Source: Larix kaempferi
Taxonomy: Eukaryota > Streptophyta > Pinopsida > Pinales > Pinaceae
NCBI GenBank assembly: GCA_027924585.1
Contig: BSBM01001024.1
Coordinates: forward strand, 3,658,001-3,722,000
DNA length: 64,000 nt
Direction: 5' to 3'
Shown here: in pieces, positions 12,031 through 24,120 of the stretch
Layout: the number at the start of each line of letters is the position of its first letter
How positions within the stretch are numbered: the stretch's first letter is position 1
Translations under genes and position numbers: made by a program
Notes under the pieces: generated by a model
What the model was told of the DNA's origin: nothing
The model's input: only the letters and a program-made list of their open reading frames with translations
Databases searched by the model: none

Positions 12031-12480
12031 AGAAGATATCTACTCAAATAAAGCAGTGGTTGAAGAACATAAGCCAAAAAATAACTCCTGCAATCTCAAA
12101 TTCAGCTACCAAGATCGAGAAGATGAGAATAAAGATGGTGATAAAGGAATAATGGATGAAGAAGTCAATCCCGTTGAAGATCTGGCACAAGAGTTTGGAA
12201 ACCATAAAGGTAAGAACCCTCTTGAAAAATTTATTTACAATAAGTTAGAAAATGATGATAGATGTTCTTGGCTCATTGGATAAATCAGCGGACAAAGTCC
12301 ACAACCTACAAATCAAACTCACTAAAGGGAACCTTGAATCTGAAAATGAAGCCATGATCAGTAAATAGGATTGGAAGGAGGATATAAGTGGAAAGGCTAT
12401 TGATGTCACTAAGCAATTTGACAAGCTAAAGGATCAAGCACAGTCCTAGTTTGCCAAGCTGGTGAATTGAAAGGTGAGGT
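12031..12480 (+). pseudogene. captured coding fragment, acidic and coiled-coil-like
   Basis: Open segments here read as a Glu/Asp/Lys-rich stretch (12056-12212), a donor-like AAAG|GTAAGAACC at about 12210, then a heptad-like helical stretch (DKSADKVHNLQIKL, about 12283-12470) broken by several stops. It differs in composition from the transposase before it. It may be the displaced transposase C-terminus or a host exon picked up by the element. I do not recognise it. Confidence 0.3.
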
Positions 12481-12531
12481 TGCCTGTTTCACAAAGATTA
12501 TTGTCACAAAGGATTGTGCATGGATGAATCT

Positions 12532-13823
12532 TGAAGCTGTCCTCAACACACAAAAAAACAAGCACCTCTAGAGATTGATGTTGAGTGTTGAAATGTGGAC
12601 TTGGGAATAACTTGACAGGGCCAAAAAATCAGAATGACTTGACCAAAAGTTGGCAAGCATTCAAGATGCAAAATATTTCATTTTTTCAATTAAATTAAAA
12701 TATGAACTTACAACAGAGAAATATTTTGGATTTTATACAGAAAATTCCATGATACAGGCGATATGAATTGCAATTTTTTCAAAAACAAATGTAAATTTTC
12801 CAAAATTTATATTCCAATCTCATGGTTGGAGATTAACTAGGGGAAAATAAAAAAATTAGTGATTTTTGCAATAGAGGTAATCCCACATTTTAAGGTCAAT
12901 CATATCCTCTGCCATTTTGATATGGTCAACCATAGTTTCCTGACAATTGAAGAAAACAATAGTATAACAAAGACCAGGGAAGTAGAAAAAGTATACAGTT
13001 AGCATAGATTTTGACAGTCAGCCCTCGCGCTCAAAAGAAGACAATCCATGTCTTTGTAAATCTATAAATATAGTGTTTGTGCTAGTTTAGTGGAATAACC
13101 TGTAAATCCTGAAGCTGTACTCAACACAAAAGAAAAAGCCAAGCCCCACTATAGATTGATGAGTAATGGATGAATAACAAATGAAAGGTAAGTCATTGAT
13201 TACTATCACACTTATACATGCTACTGGATGCAAACAGCTAAATACGTTATAATACATACGCCTAGGTTCAGAATTAGGACAATATACCGAGAACCATAAA
13301 GCACTAACCAATGTTGCAAACTTTGGACTTGGGAATAACTTGACGGGACCATAAAAAGGAATAACTTATCCCAAAGTCTAGAATGCAAATATTTCATTTT
13401 ATTCAATTATATTAAATTATAAACTTACAACAACAACAGAGAAATATTTTGACTTTAATACCAGAATTTTGGTGCTGCAAGCAATTTTTTTCAAAACAAA
13501 GGTGAATTTTTAGAGTTTTTAAAACTCACAAGTTTTTTATTGTGATTTCTCATTTGGGGATTAACTTAGGGAAAACCGATAAATCGATGATTCTCGCAAC
13601 AGAGAAACTAATCACATTTTCAAGATAATATGTGCTCTGCCCTTTTGATGTGTGGTCAACCATAGTTTCCCAACAACTAAAAAATCAATAGTATACCAAA
13701 GACATCTACAGTTAGCAGAGACTTTGACAGTCAGCCCTTGCACTAAGAAGAAGACAATCCATGTCTTTGCAAATTCTATAAATATAGTGATTATGCTATT
13801 TTACTAGAATAGCCTGTAACTCA
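12532..13823. repeat. diverged tandem duplication of about 0.6 kb
   Basis: Two copies in direct orientation: 12532-13109 and 13110-13823. Matching landmarks include GAAGCTGT(C/A)CTCAACA, GGACTTGGGAATAACTTGAC (12597 and 13325) and GACAATCCATGTCTTTG followed by TCTATAAATA (13061 and 13775). The second copy holds about 150 extra bases at 13160-13311. The shared TCTATAAATA could be a duplicated promoter. No coding content is seen. Confidence 0.75.
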
Positions 13824-14734
13824 CGTACAACCTATTCAAACGCCAAATCCGAACAGAGTAGGGGTAATCCTAAATTTCCCAATTTTATATATTTAATATA
13901 AATACTTATTTCTATTTTACCAAAAAAAACCAAGACAATGGCAGGTTACAGCGTTTGTTGTTCAAAAGCATCATGATGCCATAATATTTTCAATTGCTTT
14001 TAATGTTTTGACCTGCTTGTAATAATAATAATAAATGTCAAATACAAAATTATAAAAACATATATATATTAACCTTATTAGTCTCTTGGCAATGAGGATA
14101 GGTCCAAGGATCGATCTTGGGTGCCTCCGACATTCCCAAGCAACTCAAATGAAAACTTCTCCTGCATTGTCCAAAATACTGTAAGCACTTTACCTATCCC
14201 TCCTCACAAGGAAAACAATAGGAGGGTGAGGCAAGCGAAACTCCATCACCTTCCGGATATATTTTCCTTTCGTTGGCGAACCCTTTCATGGGGAGGTCAC
14301 TGCCTCCATTTTATGAGTAATTAGGGAATCTATGCTAGATCACTTCAATACATCATAAGACTAAATTTCCATAAAAAGAAAGGCTTTCTGCAAATGAAGA
14401 AGAAACTCTAGAATGAACACATGAATCATGAGCAAAATACAATGAGGCTTCATTGGATCAGAATTCATAAATCATGAACAATTTTTTAGGCTGAAAAACT
14501 GCAATTTCATTCAAATGAGAGGAAAAAGACTAATGGAAAACAAGAAATTTACAAACTGGTAATAGATCTCTCAATGATCTATGATAATGGAATATTATAA
14601 TAGGTATTTCACTCAAATCTCATACATTATAAAACAAAGACACTGTACTCTCGAAACCCTTCCTCCTTCCAAAAGGAAGACCCCATACTAAGTCTGAAAT
14701 AATGCCTTTTATGATCATCAATGCTGGTTCTATT

Positions 14735-14795
14735 TTTTGGAAATTTGGATCGATCCCTCCTAAATCTGGATTTGATCTTGATGATGCTTGAGATA
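14735..14795 (+). repeat. 61-bp direct repeat, copy 1
   Basis: Matches 15795-15855 with four or so mismatches; both contain GGATCGATCCCTCCT and GATTTGATCTTGATGATGC. The copies are offset by 1060 bp. Confidence 0.85.
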
Positions 14796-15794
14796 ATTGA
14801 TAAGTTGGTTTACTTGTATCAAAGGTTGAGGCCACAGAGTGACCTCTATCATCATGTTATCTAGAGTAGGAGACGATAGGTATCGAGGAAAGACAAATGG
14901 GATGTGTTGAAAGAGTGCACGAGAGGGTGTAATGTGAGGGATACTCTATTTGAGATCCCTCCTAATTGTTTGAGTAGGAAACTGCTTAAACTCAAAGATT
15001 TTAATCTTGAGGTTGTAGCGCCTTTTGTTTATGATAGATTTATTGGAGCATGGGTCATGTTCTCCTGCCATGATGAGCTTCCATTAATTTTCATGATACA
15101 AATCTATGTTGAGTTTTGTTGCACATGGTTCCCAACTACACATCCACACCATCACAATTTTATGGTCCCAATAGGGGATATAGTTATGACCATCCAAGGG
15201 CTTGTAGAGACCCAACTACCATACCACCTCCTCTAATGTTGGTACCATTTTCTTGGAAGAGTGTAGTTTTACTCCATGATTTAAGTGAGCCATCAGAACA
15301 TGGAAGTGAGGTGCAAGATGTAATGGTGGATACCATGTGCACTAACTTGGGTAGTGTTTCCATTTCCTTAGCTGGGGAGAGATCTAGACTACCCCACATC
15401 TCTCAAGACCTGATTTGTAATATACCAATGACAAGACACTTGCATTGCTACCAGCTCAACAATTATTATATTAAACTATCAGTGCATAGGATGCATATTT
15501 ATGATTGTATGAGAGGTACAGAACAACTCCTAAAGGTATCATTATAGTATTCTTAAATTATATTTATTATCCATCAATTCAATCATCTTGATACATGTGG
15601 AATCAATGCATTAAGCAATATTCTTTTGTTTTTATAACATGAAAATGTCTACATTACTGGATAAGATTTACAATAGTGAACCCTTGTTTCTCATCCACAT
15701 ATGAAAAATATAGGAGACCTGGTTATTGTATGATTGAATTCTAAAAGTTTCAATTAATATAAACTATGTATGTGCTTACATATTAACAATTGGT

Positions 15795-15855
15795 TTCTGG
15801 AAATGTGGATCGATCCCTCCTCAATCTGGATTTGATCTTGATGATGCCTGAGATA
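15795..15855 (+). repeat. 61-bp direct repeat, copy 2
   Basis: Second copy of the repeat at 14735-14795. The DNA between the copies has no identifiable element edges. Confidence 0.85.
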
Positions 15856-16895
15856 TGATACTTGCTAATATTTCTCCTTTTCCCATGCTCTGCTGGACCC
15901 CTTATTGCATTTCCTACTTTCAGTCCCCATTTTGTTCAATACATTTTTTCCAGTGTCTCTATTTACAGTATTCCTCACATCCCGTTCCCGTTTCGCCATA
16001 CTAATTGGAGAAACCATTGTGTAGAACAAAATCTAAAAAGAAAATAATTTGTTTTATTGAAACCCTACTCCTACTCCTAGATAATAAATAAATCAAGCAG
16101 CGAATGTGCTAAAAGAGCTCCAGACAAGGTAAGAAGATACGAATTTAAAAATCAGTCATGGGTAGAATGGGATGAGATTTGGCAATAGTTTTAATTATCC
16201 ACTTGAGGATGATGGTAATTGGGGGTTATTTTAATTTCACTAATAGGGTCTCTTTGTAAAGAGTTAAAGAGCCTGCTATTCTCCTGCATAATGAATATAT
16301 GAGAGGATCCATTGTGCTATGATGGGTGTTTTTGCAGGTAATAGTGAAGTCAATGGGTGTTTTATCGTTGCAATACTTGACGTGCCATGGCCACTATGTA
16401 GCGTTCACCTTCCCGGTCCCGTTGACTCAAAGGATTCAATGTTTTCCCTTATTATCTTAAGAGAGTCACTCCTTTATTTTCTCTATACAAGACTAAAAAA
16501 AATATCTCTGATGCAAAGATAATCATTCCTGTCAGGTACTTTGCTTGGGTCGCAAATATGGTTCCACTCAAAAAAAACCCTCCTAATCAATACACTTTAC
16601 GGATTTATACCCTCATCATCTATCTGACTATTTGGTAGTGAGAATATCCCAATATATATAACCCCTATCGGTTCCAATATAACCTATTGATTGAACTTAA
16701 TCAACGGTAGAAAACTCCATCCTATGGGAAGAACTATCTTCATGGGGATGTGGCGGTAGTATATTAGTAGGCTATCCAACAACCAACCACTAGGATCTAC
16801 AGAGCTCATGAAATGTCCATGTTCAGTAAGAATATTCTTCATTTGAGATATCCAAGAAGAGAAGTGTGGGGGTTTTGATATTATCAGTCAATTAC

Positions 16896-16984
16896 CTGTG
16901 CAAACAAAAGGTTCCCTTCATCTTCGTTCCCTTCGTCTTCGCGTGTTGACAGCCGTTCCTTCGACCCTTCGTTGCCGTGGCCAT
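16896..16984 (-). pseudogene. first exon of a convergent gene in the TIR element
   Basis: On the minus strand an ATG at 16984 opens a basic peptide of about 30 residues (starts MATATKGRRNG, Lys/Arg/Thr-rich) that runs to a strong donor, CAG|GTAATTGAC, at 16896/16895. A TATATAA box lies 113 bp upstream of the ATG. The exon is markedly richer in G+C than its surroundings. Downstream exons were not identified, so product and integrity are unknown. The basic N-terminus could be a nuclear or DNA-binding segment. Confidence 0.45.
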
Positions 16985-17096
16985 TCCCCTCCCTACGGTT
17001 TTTCAATGTCCTCTGCGAGCACTGCGTTTGAACAATGGAGAGAGAAAATCGTTCAACAATGGCACACAGCGACAGGCACGGGAAGTTTGTTCGCGT

Positions 17097-17103
17097 TTAT
17101 ATA
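17097..17103 (-). promoter_or_regulatory. TATA box of the convergent gene
   Basis: TATATAA on the minus strand, close to a CTCGGCCGAG palindrome and 113 bp before the exon ATG at 16984. Confidence 0.5.
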
Positions 17104-17109
17104 CTTATA

Positions 17110-17345
17110 CGTTTCTCGGCCGAGAGTTTAAAAGGATTCTAAACTCTCGACCGAGACACTTGTTTGAGAGTTTAATATCAAAAAAAGGTTATACTCTTGG
17201 ACAAGAAGACTAAATTTTCTAGGGAGAACAATTATCTAACTATGGAAGCATTCTCAGCCGAGAGATGTTTAACCGTGGTTAATGTCTCACCCGAGAAATA
17301 TAAAAACTCTCACCCAAGAAAATTTGTCGAATTTTGTCTCAGGCA
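17110..17345. repeat. right subterminal palindromic repeats
   Basis: Copies of the motif seen at the left end: a perfect CTCGGCCGAG palindrome (about 17115), CTCTCGACCGAG (about 17145), CTCAGCCGAGAG (about 17251), CTCACCCGAGAA (about 17285) and CTCTCACCCAAGAA (about 17308). Position and spacing mirror the left end. Confidence 0.7.
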
Positions 17346-17386
17346 AGAAAACGGAAATTAGAACAAAAAAAAGCAAATTGTCACGG

Positions 17387-17425
17387 AATTGTTTCCTAGC
17401 TTCGTGTTTTCACCCCCAACTCAGG
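17387..17425 (-). repeat. right terminal inverted repeat
   Basis: Reverse complement of 7838-7877 with one gap and few mismatches; the outer end reads ...CCCAACTCAGG. Confidence 0.7.
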
Positions 17426-17727
17426 CTCCTATAAGGCACTACCTTGACACACGAGGCTCAATATTGACACATAGTATTGACCTAGAGAATGAATCATGAT
17501 GTTGTAACTTTATGAACTTCTTCTTATGGTTTATTTCATGAAAATCATATTGTTTCTTTTGATCTACTTCTTTTTAATTTCTTTTTAATTTGTCGGTTCC
17601 TAGTTGTCTAAGTATATGGTATACTGGGTTTTTTCTCTTGATAGTTTAGATTGTTATCATTGTTGTTTTCTTTCCTTGAGTGTAAATTTCTCTACATTTT
17701 TATCTCTTCCTTAATTTTTTTGTAGTT
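17426..17727. other. flanking DNA, no gene
   Basis: Carries repeats of the type CTTGACACACGAGGC at its left part, related to those at 7660-7690, then T-rich low-complexity DNA up to the chromovirus target duplication. Confidence 0.5.
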
Positions 17728-17732
17728 TGTAT
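17728..17732. repeat. target-site duplication TGTAT (left)
   Basis: Identical to 27117-27121, immediately outside the chromovirus LTRs. Confidence 0.97.
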
Positions 17733-19412
17733 TGTCACGTCCCCTCCCATCCTACCAGCTAGGTGGAGAGGATCGTGAGGTTAAACCGGGCATCTAGCCC
17801 CCATATCCATTCGTTAAACAAGCATTCAAATTCAAATAAAAAAGAATATATACATATACAAATGCATAACAGATGTGATATTAAACTGGGCATCTAGCCC
17901 CATGAAACTTTCAACCATGAGCATTCACAGAATATAACAGAGACATATGGAAATGTATGATTTTAAGAAAATCATAGCGGAAGTAAATTCAATAGCACAT
18001 CCATCATTCATTCTAATATTCATCCAATGATAATTGCCAATTTAACACAAGAGAATACTTATCTTATACAAAAGTAGTCCCACGCAACTGGCTATGCAAC
18101 TGCAACGTTCCACCCAACCGTAGGCCAGTGTGCTCCTCAATCTCTCAGCACCACTGCCACCCCCGAGCTGGGCATGATCTCTACAAGGAACCAGGGAACA
18201 GCAGACTCACACATAGCCAAGCATACACCAAGATGAGCCAAGCCAATCTGCAATTGGGTTTATCAGGCTACTAGGAGATGGAAAGGAAGAGTTGCTAAGC
18301 TAGTGAGCTCCAGCACAGAGCTAGGGATAACCTTGCAAGATCTATCTAGCTTGGCACCCACAATACCTACACACCCAGCACAAGGAAGTATTCTTTTCAC
18401 TGCTGTACAGTCCCTCAAGCCATACCTTCCCTATCTAGTGCTCTCAGGGTATGCATAGAAGAGTAACCAAAGCCCTCTTGATCTTCTTTAGAGGTTGCCT
18501 CCCCCACTAGGTTTATCAAGCCACGTCTATCCACTACCACTCCAAAATTCAATTCACAGGTTCAAACCAAAAACGAGGATGCACATAACAGCAGAACCCC
18601 ACTTGTTGGGCATGAGAAAAACGTTTTCCACGGTGGGAAGTTGGAACCCACAAAACGAAATGGGAAGTTGGTGAACGACCCAGGAAGCCAAATCTGTTTT
18701 TAGAAAAACGTCCTTGGACATTCAGGAGCAAAACGACCTCCCTACAGTCCCCAAAACGTGGCCCTCCCTCTCCCAACTGTTATATACTGCAAAAACGACT
18801 CCCAGGCATGGAAAAATGCAGTATTTAGATGAAAAACGTAAATGGAAAGACCCCAGCTAACTCCCCCTGCGTGAATGAATGAAGACTGCCCATTCCCCAT
18901 GGCTTTGGGCACCATTTCGTGGGTGGTTTCTTGCCTCACAAGCAAAAACACGATTTTCCAAGTTGATGGCTTGCCCATGCACGAAAATGGCTTGCCCATA
19001 CTCTTTCATTCCCAAGGCATTAACTGCCTTAACCAATTTCTTGGAAAAATTAAATGATTGGGTACATGAGACAAAATGGGTAGTTGGTGGTTTATGGGTT
19101 TCCCCATTGACACATGGATTAATACCATTGGCTCAAGGGTTTGAATAATTTCCCTCCCTATTCCTTGTAGAACCATGCCCCATCTCTTTTGTTGCATTGC
19201 ATAGCTAGTTGTGGGTATTTTCATTAAAATTCGTATTTACATGATGTCTTATATACATTGTGCCCATCTCGCACAAGAACCATAGGCATCTATTTTAATT
19301 GTCGATATATAAACGCTAAATCAATGGTGGGGCCTTGGCCTTGAGCTCCTCACCATGATTAAATTACAATATTTACATCATTTACAAAGGGGGTCAAAAT
19401 GGGGACGTGACA
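17733..19412 (-). repeat. chromovirus 3' LTR
   Basis: A 1680-bp copy of 25403-27116. It lacks about 34 bp net found in the other LTR near 26307-26345. The outer end coincides with the target duplication; the inner end is followed on the minus strand side by the polypurine tract. Confidence 0.97.
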
Positions 19413-19426
19413 TACCCCTCCCCTTA
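19413..19426 (-). promoter_or_regulatory. polypurine tract
   Basis: On the minus strand AAGGGGAGGGGTA directly precedes the 3' LTR. It is the expected plus-strand primer of reverse transcription. Confidence 0.9.
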
Positions 19427-19440
19427 CATTAGCACTGTCC

Positions 19441-22400
19441 TCAGTGCTCATCAAAATTGAACAAAAATGGATATACCATCCTCATGGCATCCTCCAGCTC
19501 CCATGTAGCCTCATCGGGACCGTAGTGCTTCCATTGCACCTTTACCTGTCCGATGGCTCCGTTCCGGAGCAATGTTACTTTCTTGTCTAGGATGCGCAAT
19601 GGATCGGTTTAGAATTCTCCCTCGGGTTCCACCTAGATCACATCCCAATTAATCACATGGTTAGGATCATGTACATATTTCTTAAGCAAAGAGACGTGAA
19701 AAACATTATGAGCTTTAGTGCTAGCAGGCAATGCAAGTCTATATGCAACTGGTCCTATTCTTTCGAGCACTTCAAATGGCCCACAATATCTAGGTGATAG
19801 CTTGGCACAACTCCCAAGATTCAAGGAACTCTTCCTTGATCTTACTCTAAGATACACATGATCCCCAACATTGAATTCCCTATGCATTCTATGTTTATCT
19901 GCATAGCTTTTGTGTCTATCCTGGGCTGCTTTCAAATTTTTCCGGATCTTTGCAACCTCTTGTTCCATTTCCTTAAGCAATTCTGGCCCAAGTACAATTC
20001 GGTTCACTGGATTGTCCCAAGTCACTGGTGTCCTGCACCTTCTGCCGTACAAAGCATCATACGGACTCATTCCCAATGATTCTTGATGCCCATTGTTATA
20101 TGCAAATTCCACCAGGTGTAGATAATCCTCCCACTTGGATGGCTTGTCCATTACGTACATGCGGAGCATGTCTTCAAGTACCTGATTTACTCTTTCTGTT
20201 TGCCCGTCTGTTTGAGGATGGTACGCGGTGCTAAAGTTCAACTGTGTACCCAAATCTGCAAAGAGACCTTTCCAAAAATTGGAAGTGAACTTGGTATCCC
20301 TGTCCGAAATTATTGCCTTAGGCAACCCATGTAATCTGAAAATTTCCTTCATGAAAATATCTGCTATGGCATCGGCTTTATGTGTGGACTTAACCGGTAT
20401 AAAATGTGTTGCCTTTGTTAACTTGTCCACCACAACCATGATGGAATCATGTTGTCTCTTAGTCATTGGCAATCCTGTAATAAAATTCATGGAAATTATT
20501 TCCCATTTCCATTCTGGGATCGGCACTGGGTGCAATAAACCTGCTGGGTGTTGGTGTTCAACCTTCACCTGCTGACATTCCATGCACTTAGAGATGTATT
20601 CAGCAACGTCCTTCTTCATACCTGGCCAGAAATAATATTTTCTTGCTGTAGCAATTGTTTTCTGATATCCTGGGTGACCAGAGTATGGAGCTTTATGGAT
20701 CTCATCCATAACCATTTTCCTTAAATCTACCGCATTTGGAATATAGACTCTATCCTTATAAGTAAGAAGTCCTCCTTCTTCCAAGTGATAGCCTTCATTC
20801 TTCTTGCCAAGGTCTTGCTGCTGCAATTTGTCCTTTATCTGCTCATACACTTCATCCTCAACCATATGGTTAACAATCTGCTGCTTCAAATCTGGTTGGA
20901 ATGTACTAAGCACTGCCACATACATTTCATGTACCTTCCTGCTGAGTGCATCAGCCACCTTGTTTTCTTTCCCTTTTATGTGCTTGATTTCAAAATCAAA
21001 TTCACACAAAAATTCCAACCATCTAGCTTGCCTAGCATTTAAAGTTGGCTGATCAAACAAGTATTTCAGGCCACAATGGTCTGTCCTTAACTCAAATTTC
21101 CTTCCCATTAAGTAATGCCTCCACATCTTTAAAGCATGTACTATGGCTGCAAGTTCTATATCATGAGTAGCATAGTTCTTCTCATGCTCCTTCAACTTTC
21201 TTGACTCATAGCATATCACGTGGTTGTCTTGCATAAGAACTCCTCCAAGTCCTTGATTGCATGCATCGGTACACACCACAAAATATTTTTCCGGGTCTGC
21301 AATCTTCAAAATAGGTGCACTTGTAAGAAGATTCTTCAACCGTTGAAAACTTTCCTCACATCTTGGTGACCATTCAAACTTTATCCCCTTCTTTTGCAAA
21401 GAAGTGATCGGGTTTGCAACCTTGGAGAATCCTTCGATAAACCTCCTATAGTAACCAGCAAGGCCCATAAAAGATCTCACATCAGTCACATTCCTTGGAG
21501 TTGGCCAATTCATAATGGCTTCAATCTTCTCAGGGTCTACAGATATACCTTCGTCGGAGATGATGTGACCCAAATAATGAATTCTATCTTTATAGAAGTC
21601 ACATTTACTCAACTTTGCATACAGCTTATGCTCCCTTAGTAATTGCATTGTCATTCTCAAATGTTCTTCATGCTCTTCTTCATTCTTAGAATAGATGAGA
21701 ATGTCGTCTAGGAATACCAGAACAAACTTGTCCAAATATTTGCTAAAAACATTATTCATGAGACACATGAATGTAGCTGGTGCATTTGTGAGACCGAATG
21801 GTACCACTACAAACTCATAGTGTCCATACCTCGTTCTAAAGGCTGTCTTATGAATATCTTCTTCTTTGATTCTTACCTGATGGTAACCAGACCTCAAGTC
21901 AATCTTTGAAAATACCTTTGCTCCTCTCATTTGATCAAAAAGGTCATCAATTCGGGGCAATGGGTATTTATTCTTCACTATGACTTTGTTCAACTGCCTG
22001 TAGTCAATACATAACCTGAGTGTTCCATCTTTCTTTTTCACAAATAGAACAGGTGCTCCCCACGGGGACACACTTGGCCTAATATATTTCTTTTCCAGCA
22101 ACTCTTGTAATTGCATTTTTAATTCTAGCAATTCCGGGGTACTCATCCTGTACGGTGTCTTAGATACTGGTGCCGCTCCTGGCACAAGTTCAATTGTAAA
22201 GTCAATGTCTCTCTTTGGAGGGAGTCCCGGAATCTCATTAGGAAAAACATCCCTGAATTCTTGCAATACCTGATAGTCCTCCAATTTCAGAGTTTCATTC
22301 TCTGTTGCCTCTAAAATGTGGGCTGCATACAATTGACATCCCTTCCTACAGAACTTCTTCAGCTGCATGGCCGAAACCTGTCTAACAGAAGTCACCTTTG

Positions 22401-24120
22401 GAACGCCTTTTACAACCCTCGGGTTTCCTTCTTCGTCCATGCATTCAAATGTCTTATTGTAGCAGTCAAGTTTAACCCTGTGTGCTTCTAACCAATCCAT
22501 TCCAATGAGAATATCATAGGAACCAAGTGGCAAAATATTCAGATCTGCATAAGTGAATAGCCCATCCATCTCTAATGGACATTTCTCTACTATTTCGCTA
22601 ACTTTTCTCTTGGTTCCAGTGGCTAGTTGAACTAACCAAGATTTACTATGCTTTAATTTCTTGAAAGCACAAACCTCAACAATTCTAGGAGTGACATAAC
22701 TGTGAGTAGATCCAGGATCAATCAAAATAGAAACAGATTGCTTAGCAATCTTACCTTCAACTTCAACCACGGTTGATTGATGATCTGCCTGGCGGTCTTC
22801 TACTGCTGCATAGATTCTAGGGATTGTCCTCGCCACTTGACCCACAGTTCCAGCTCCTTGGATGTTGTGAACTTGATTTGCATTCCCATTCCGATGTGGA
22901 CAGTTCCTAAGCATGTGGTCTCCTCCACAACCCCAACATTGAAGTGGTTCCCTTGGTTCCTTTGGATATCTTGGCTTGTCTCCCATCATCCGAGTTGGCT
23001 TAGTCACAACCTGTGATGGCTGCCTTTGCTGGTTCCGGAATTGAGGAGGCTTGAACCCCTTCTTCCTTTGATCAAACTTTTCGTTTTTCTTATCCTTCCA
23101 TGCCTTGTGGAACTCTGGTTTGCTTCTGTTTTGATCAAAGCAATACTTGGCCTTTCTTATGGCCTCCTCTAGAGTTTGAGGTTCATCAAACTCAATTCTG
23201 TCTTTATATGACTGGGGCAGTCCACTTAGGAAACGCTGAATTTTTACCTTATCATATCAAATATACTTGACATACCTCAGCAGCTCCAAGAACTTGTTTG
23301 CATATTCTTCCATGGTCGATTGTCCCAATCTCAGATCATGGAACTCTTTGATCTCATCATCATAGTACCTATCAGAGAGGTACTTCTGCTTGAAGTATTT
23401 CTTGAACTGTTTCCACACAATTTTCCTCTCATTGATCTTCTTCACCTGCCTGGTGTGTTCCCACCATATGGATGCTCTTCCATTCAAGTTGAAGATGGCT
23501 ACCCTTGCCTTCATATTTCCCGAGTAATCTTGGACTTGGAAATATTTTCTCATCCCAAGAAGCCAAGCTTCAGCTTCTTGACCAGATTTTACCTCTCCGT
23601 CAAATGTAGGAGGTTTTTCCTTCTTAAATTCCCCATGTGAATTGTTCTTGTAGTGCTTCTTCCTCTTGCTCCTGTGAGATGAAGAACTTGAACCCTCAAT
23701 GGATTCTTCCGAATCAGATGATTCATTAGAAGAGATTTCTGGACTATATGTCCTGTCTGTAGAAACTCTTCTTGGACTACTGGCCCTCTTACGGGAATTC
23801 CTTCTGGAGCTACTCCCACCCCTTTCTAGATTTGATATCTGATGCCCAGAGTTTATTTGCCTTTGGATGTCTGTTAAACTCTGCAACATGGCTGCATTCA
23901 GCTGATTTTGTTCTTCCTGAGCTTTAATCATCCTTTCATTATCTTCCTTACAGCTTTGCAACTCCACCCTTAGGCTTCTCATGGTGGCTGCAACATCTGG
24001 AGGGGTCTCTTGATTTCTTCTCCCATTAGATTCTGTTTCAGCATTCTCAACCTGTATGTTCTCCCCCATGGCATCTGTCTCAGGCTCATAGGGATCCTGT
24101 GCATCATTCATGATGTTCAT
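19441..24120 (-). pseudogene. gag-pol: gag-pol polyprotein of the chromovirus
   Basis: One frame from ATG 24120 to TGA 19441, broken by TGA 23257-23259 (in gag), TAG 19633-19635 and TAA 19609-19611 (between integrase and chromodomain). In order it encodes gag; a zinc knuckle [13 protein letters not shown] (about 22940); an aspartic protease with LIDPGS (about 22720); RT with VFLDD (about 21705); RNase H with [16 protein letters not shown] and DALSR; an integrase HHCC finger (Cys pair CMECQ); a DDE core with SDRDTKF and [10 protein letters not shown]; and a chromodomain (about 19597-19497) with VKVQWKHYGPDEATWELED. The first integrase Asp is Asn (AAT at 20485-20487, in ISMNF). Upstream of 24120 the frame stays open to about 24210 without an ATG, so the original start may be lost. 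All three stops can be explained by C-to-T changes from CGA, CAG and CAA. Confidence 0.95.

Larger units (their letters stand above)
13824..16890. other. interior of the TIR element, no gene recognised
   Basis: Short open frames on both strands (for example 14121-14324, 14904-15236, 15116-15547) do not resemble known domains and overlap in different frames. A 61-bp direct repeat lies at 14735-14795 and 15795-15855. This is probably the decayed body and introns of the convergent minus-strand gene, but that is inference. Confidence 0.4.
7838..17425. mobile_element. large TIR DNA transposon, about 9.6 kb
   Basis: The left end (7838-7877) and the reverse complement of the right end (17387-17425) align over about 40 bp: both start CCTGAGT, and the stretch from GTGAAAAC to AAACAATT has 3 mismatches in 27. 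Inside both ends lie many copies of a palindromic motif of the type CTC(A/T)CNNCCGAGAG. Between them are a transposase remnant on + near the left end and the first exon of a convergent gene on - near the right end. No target-site duplication is visible, so the exact outer bases are uncertain. Two convergent genes with promoters in the termini recall MuDR-like organisation, but the ends do not match a superfamily I can name. Confidence 0.7.

Noticed and set aside
18549-19224. Open frames inside the chromovirus LTR, repeated at 26219-26928
   Set aside because: They lie in U3/R of an LTR on both strands and overlap each other. Presence in both LTRs only reflects LTR identity.
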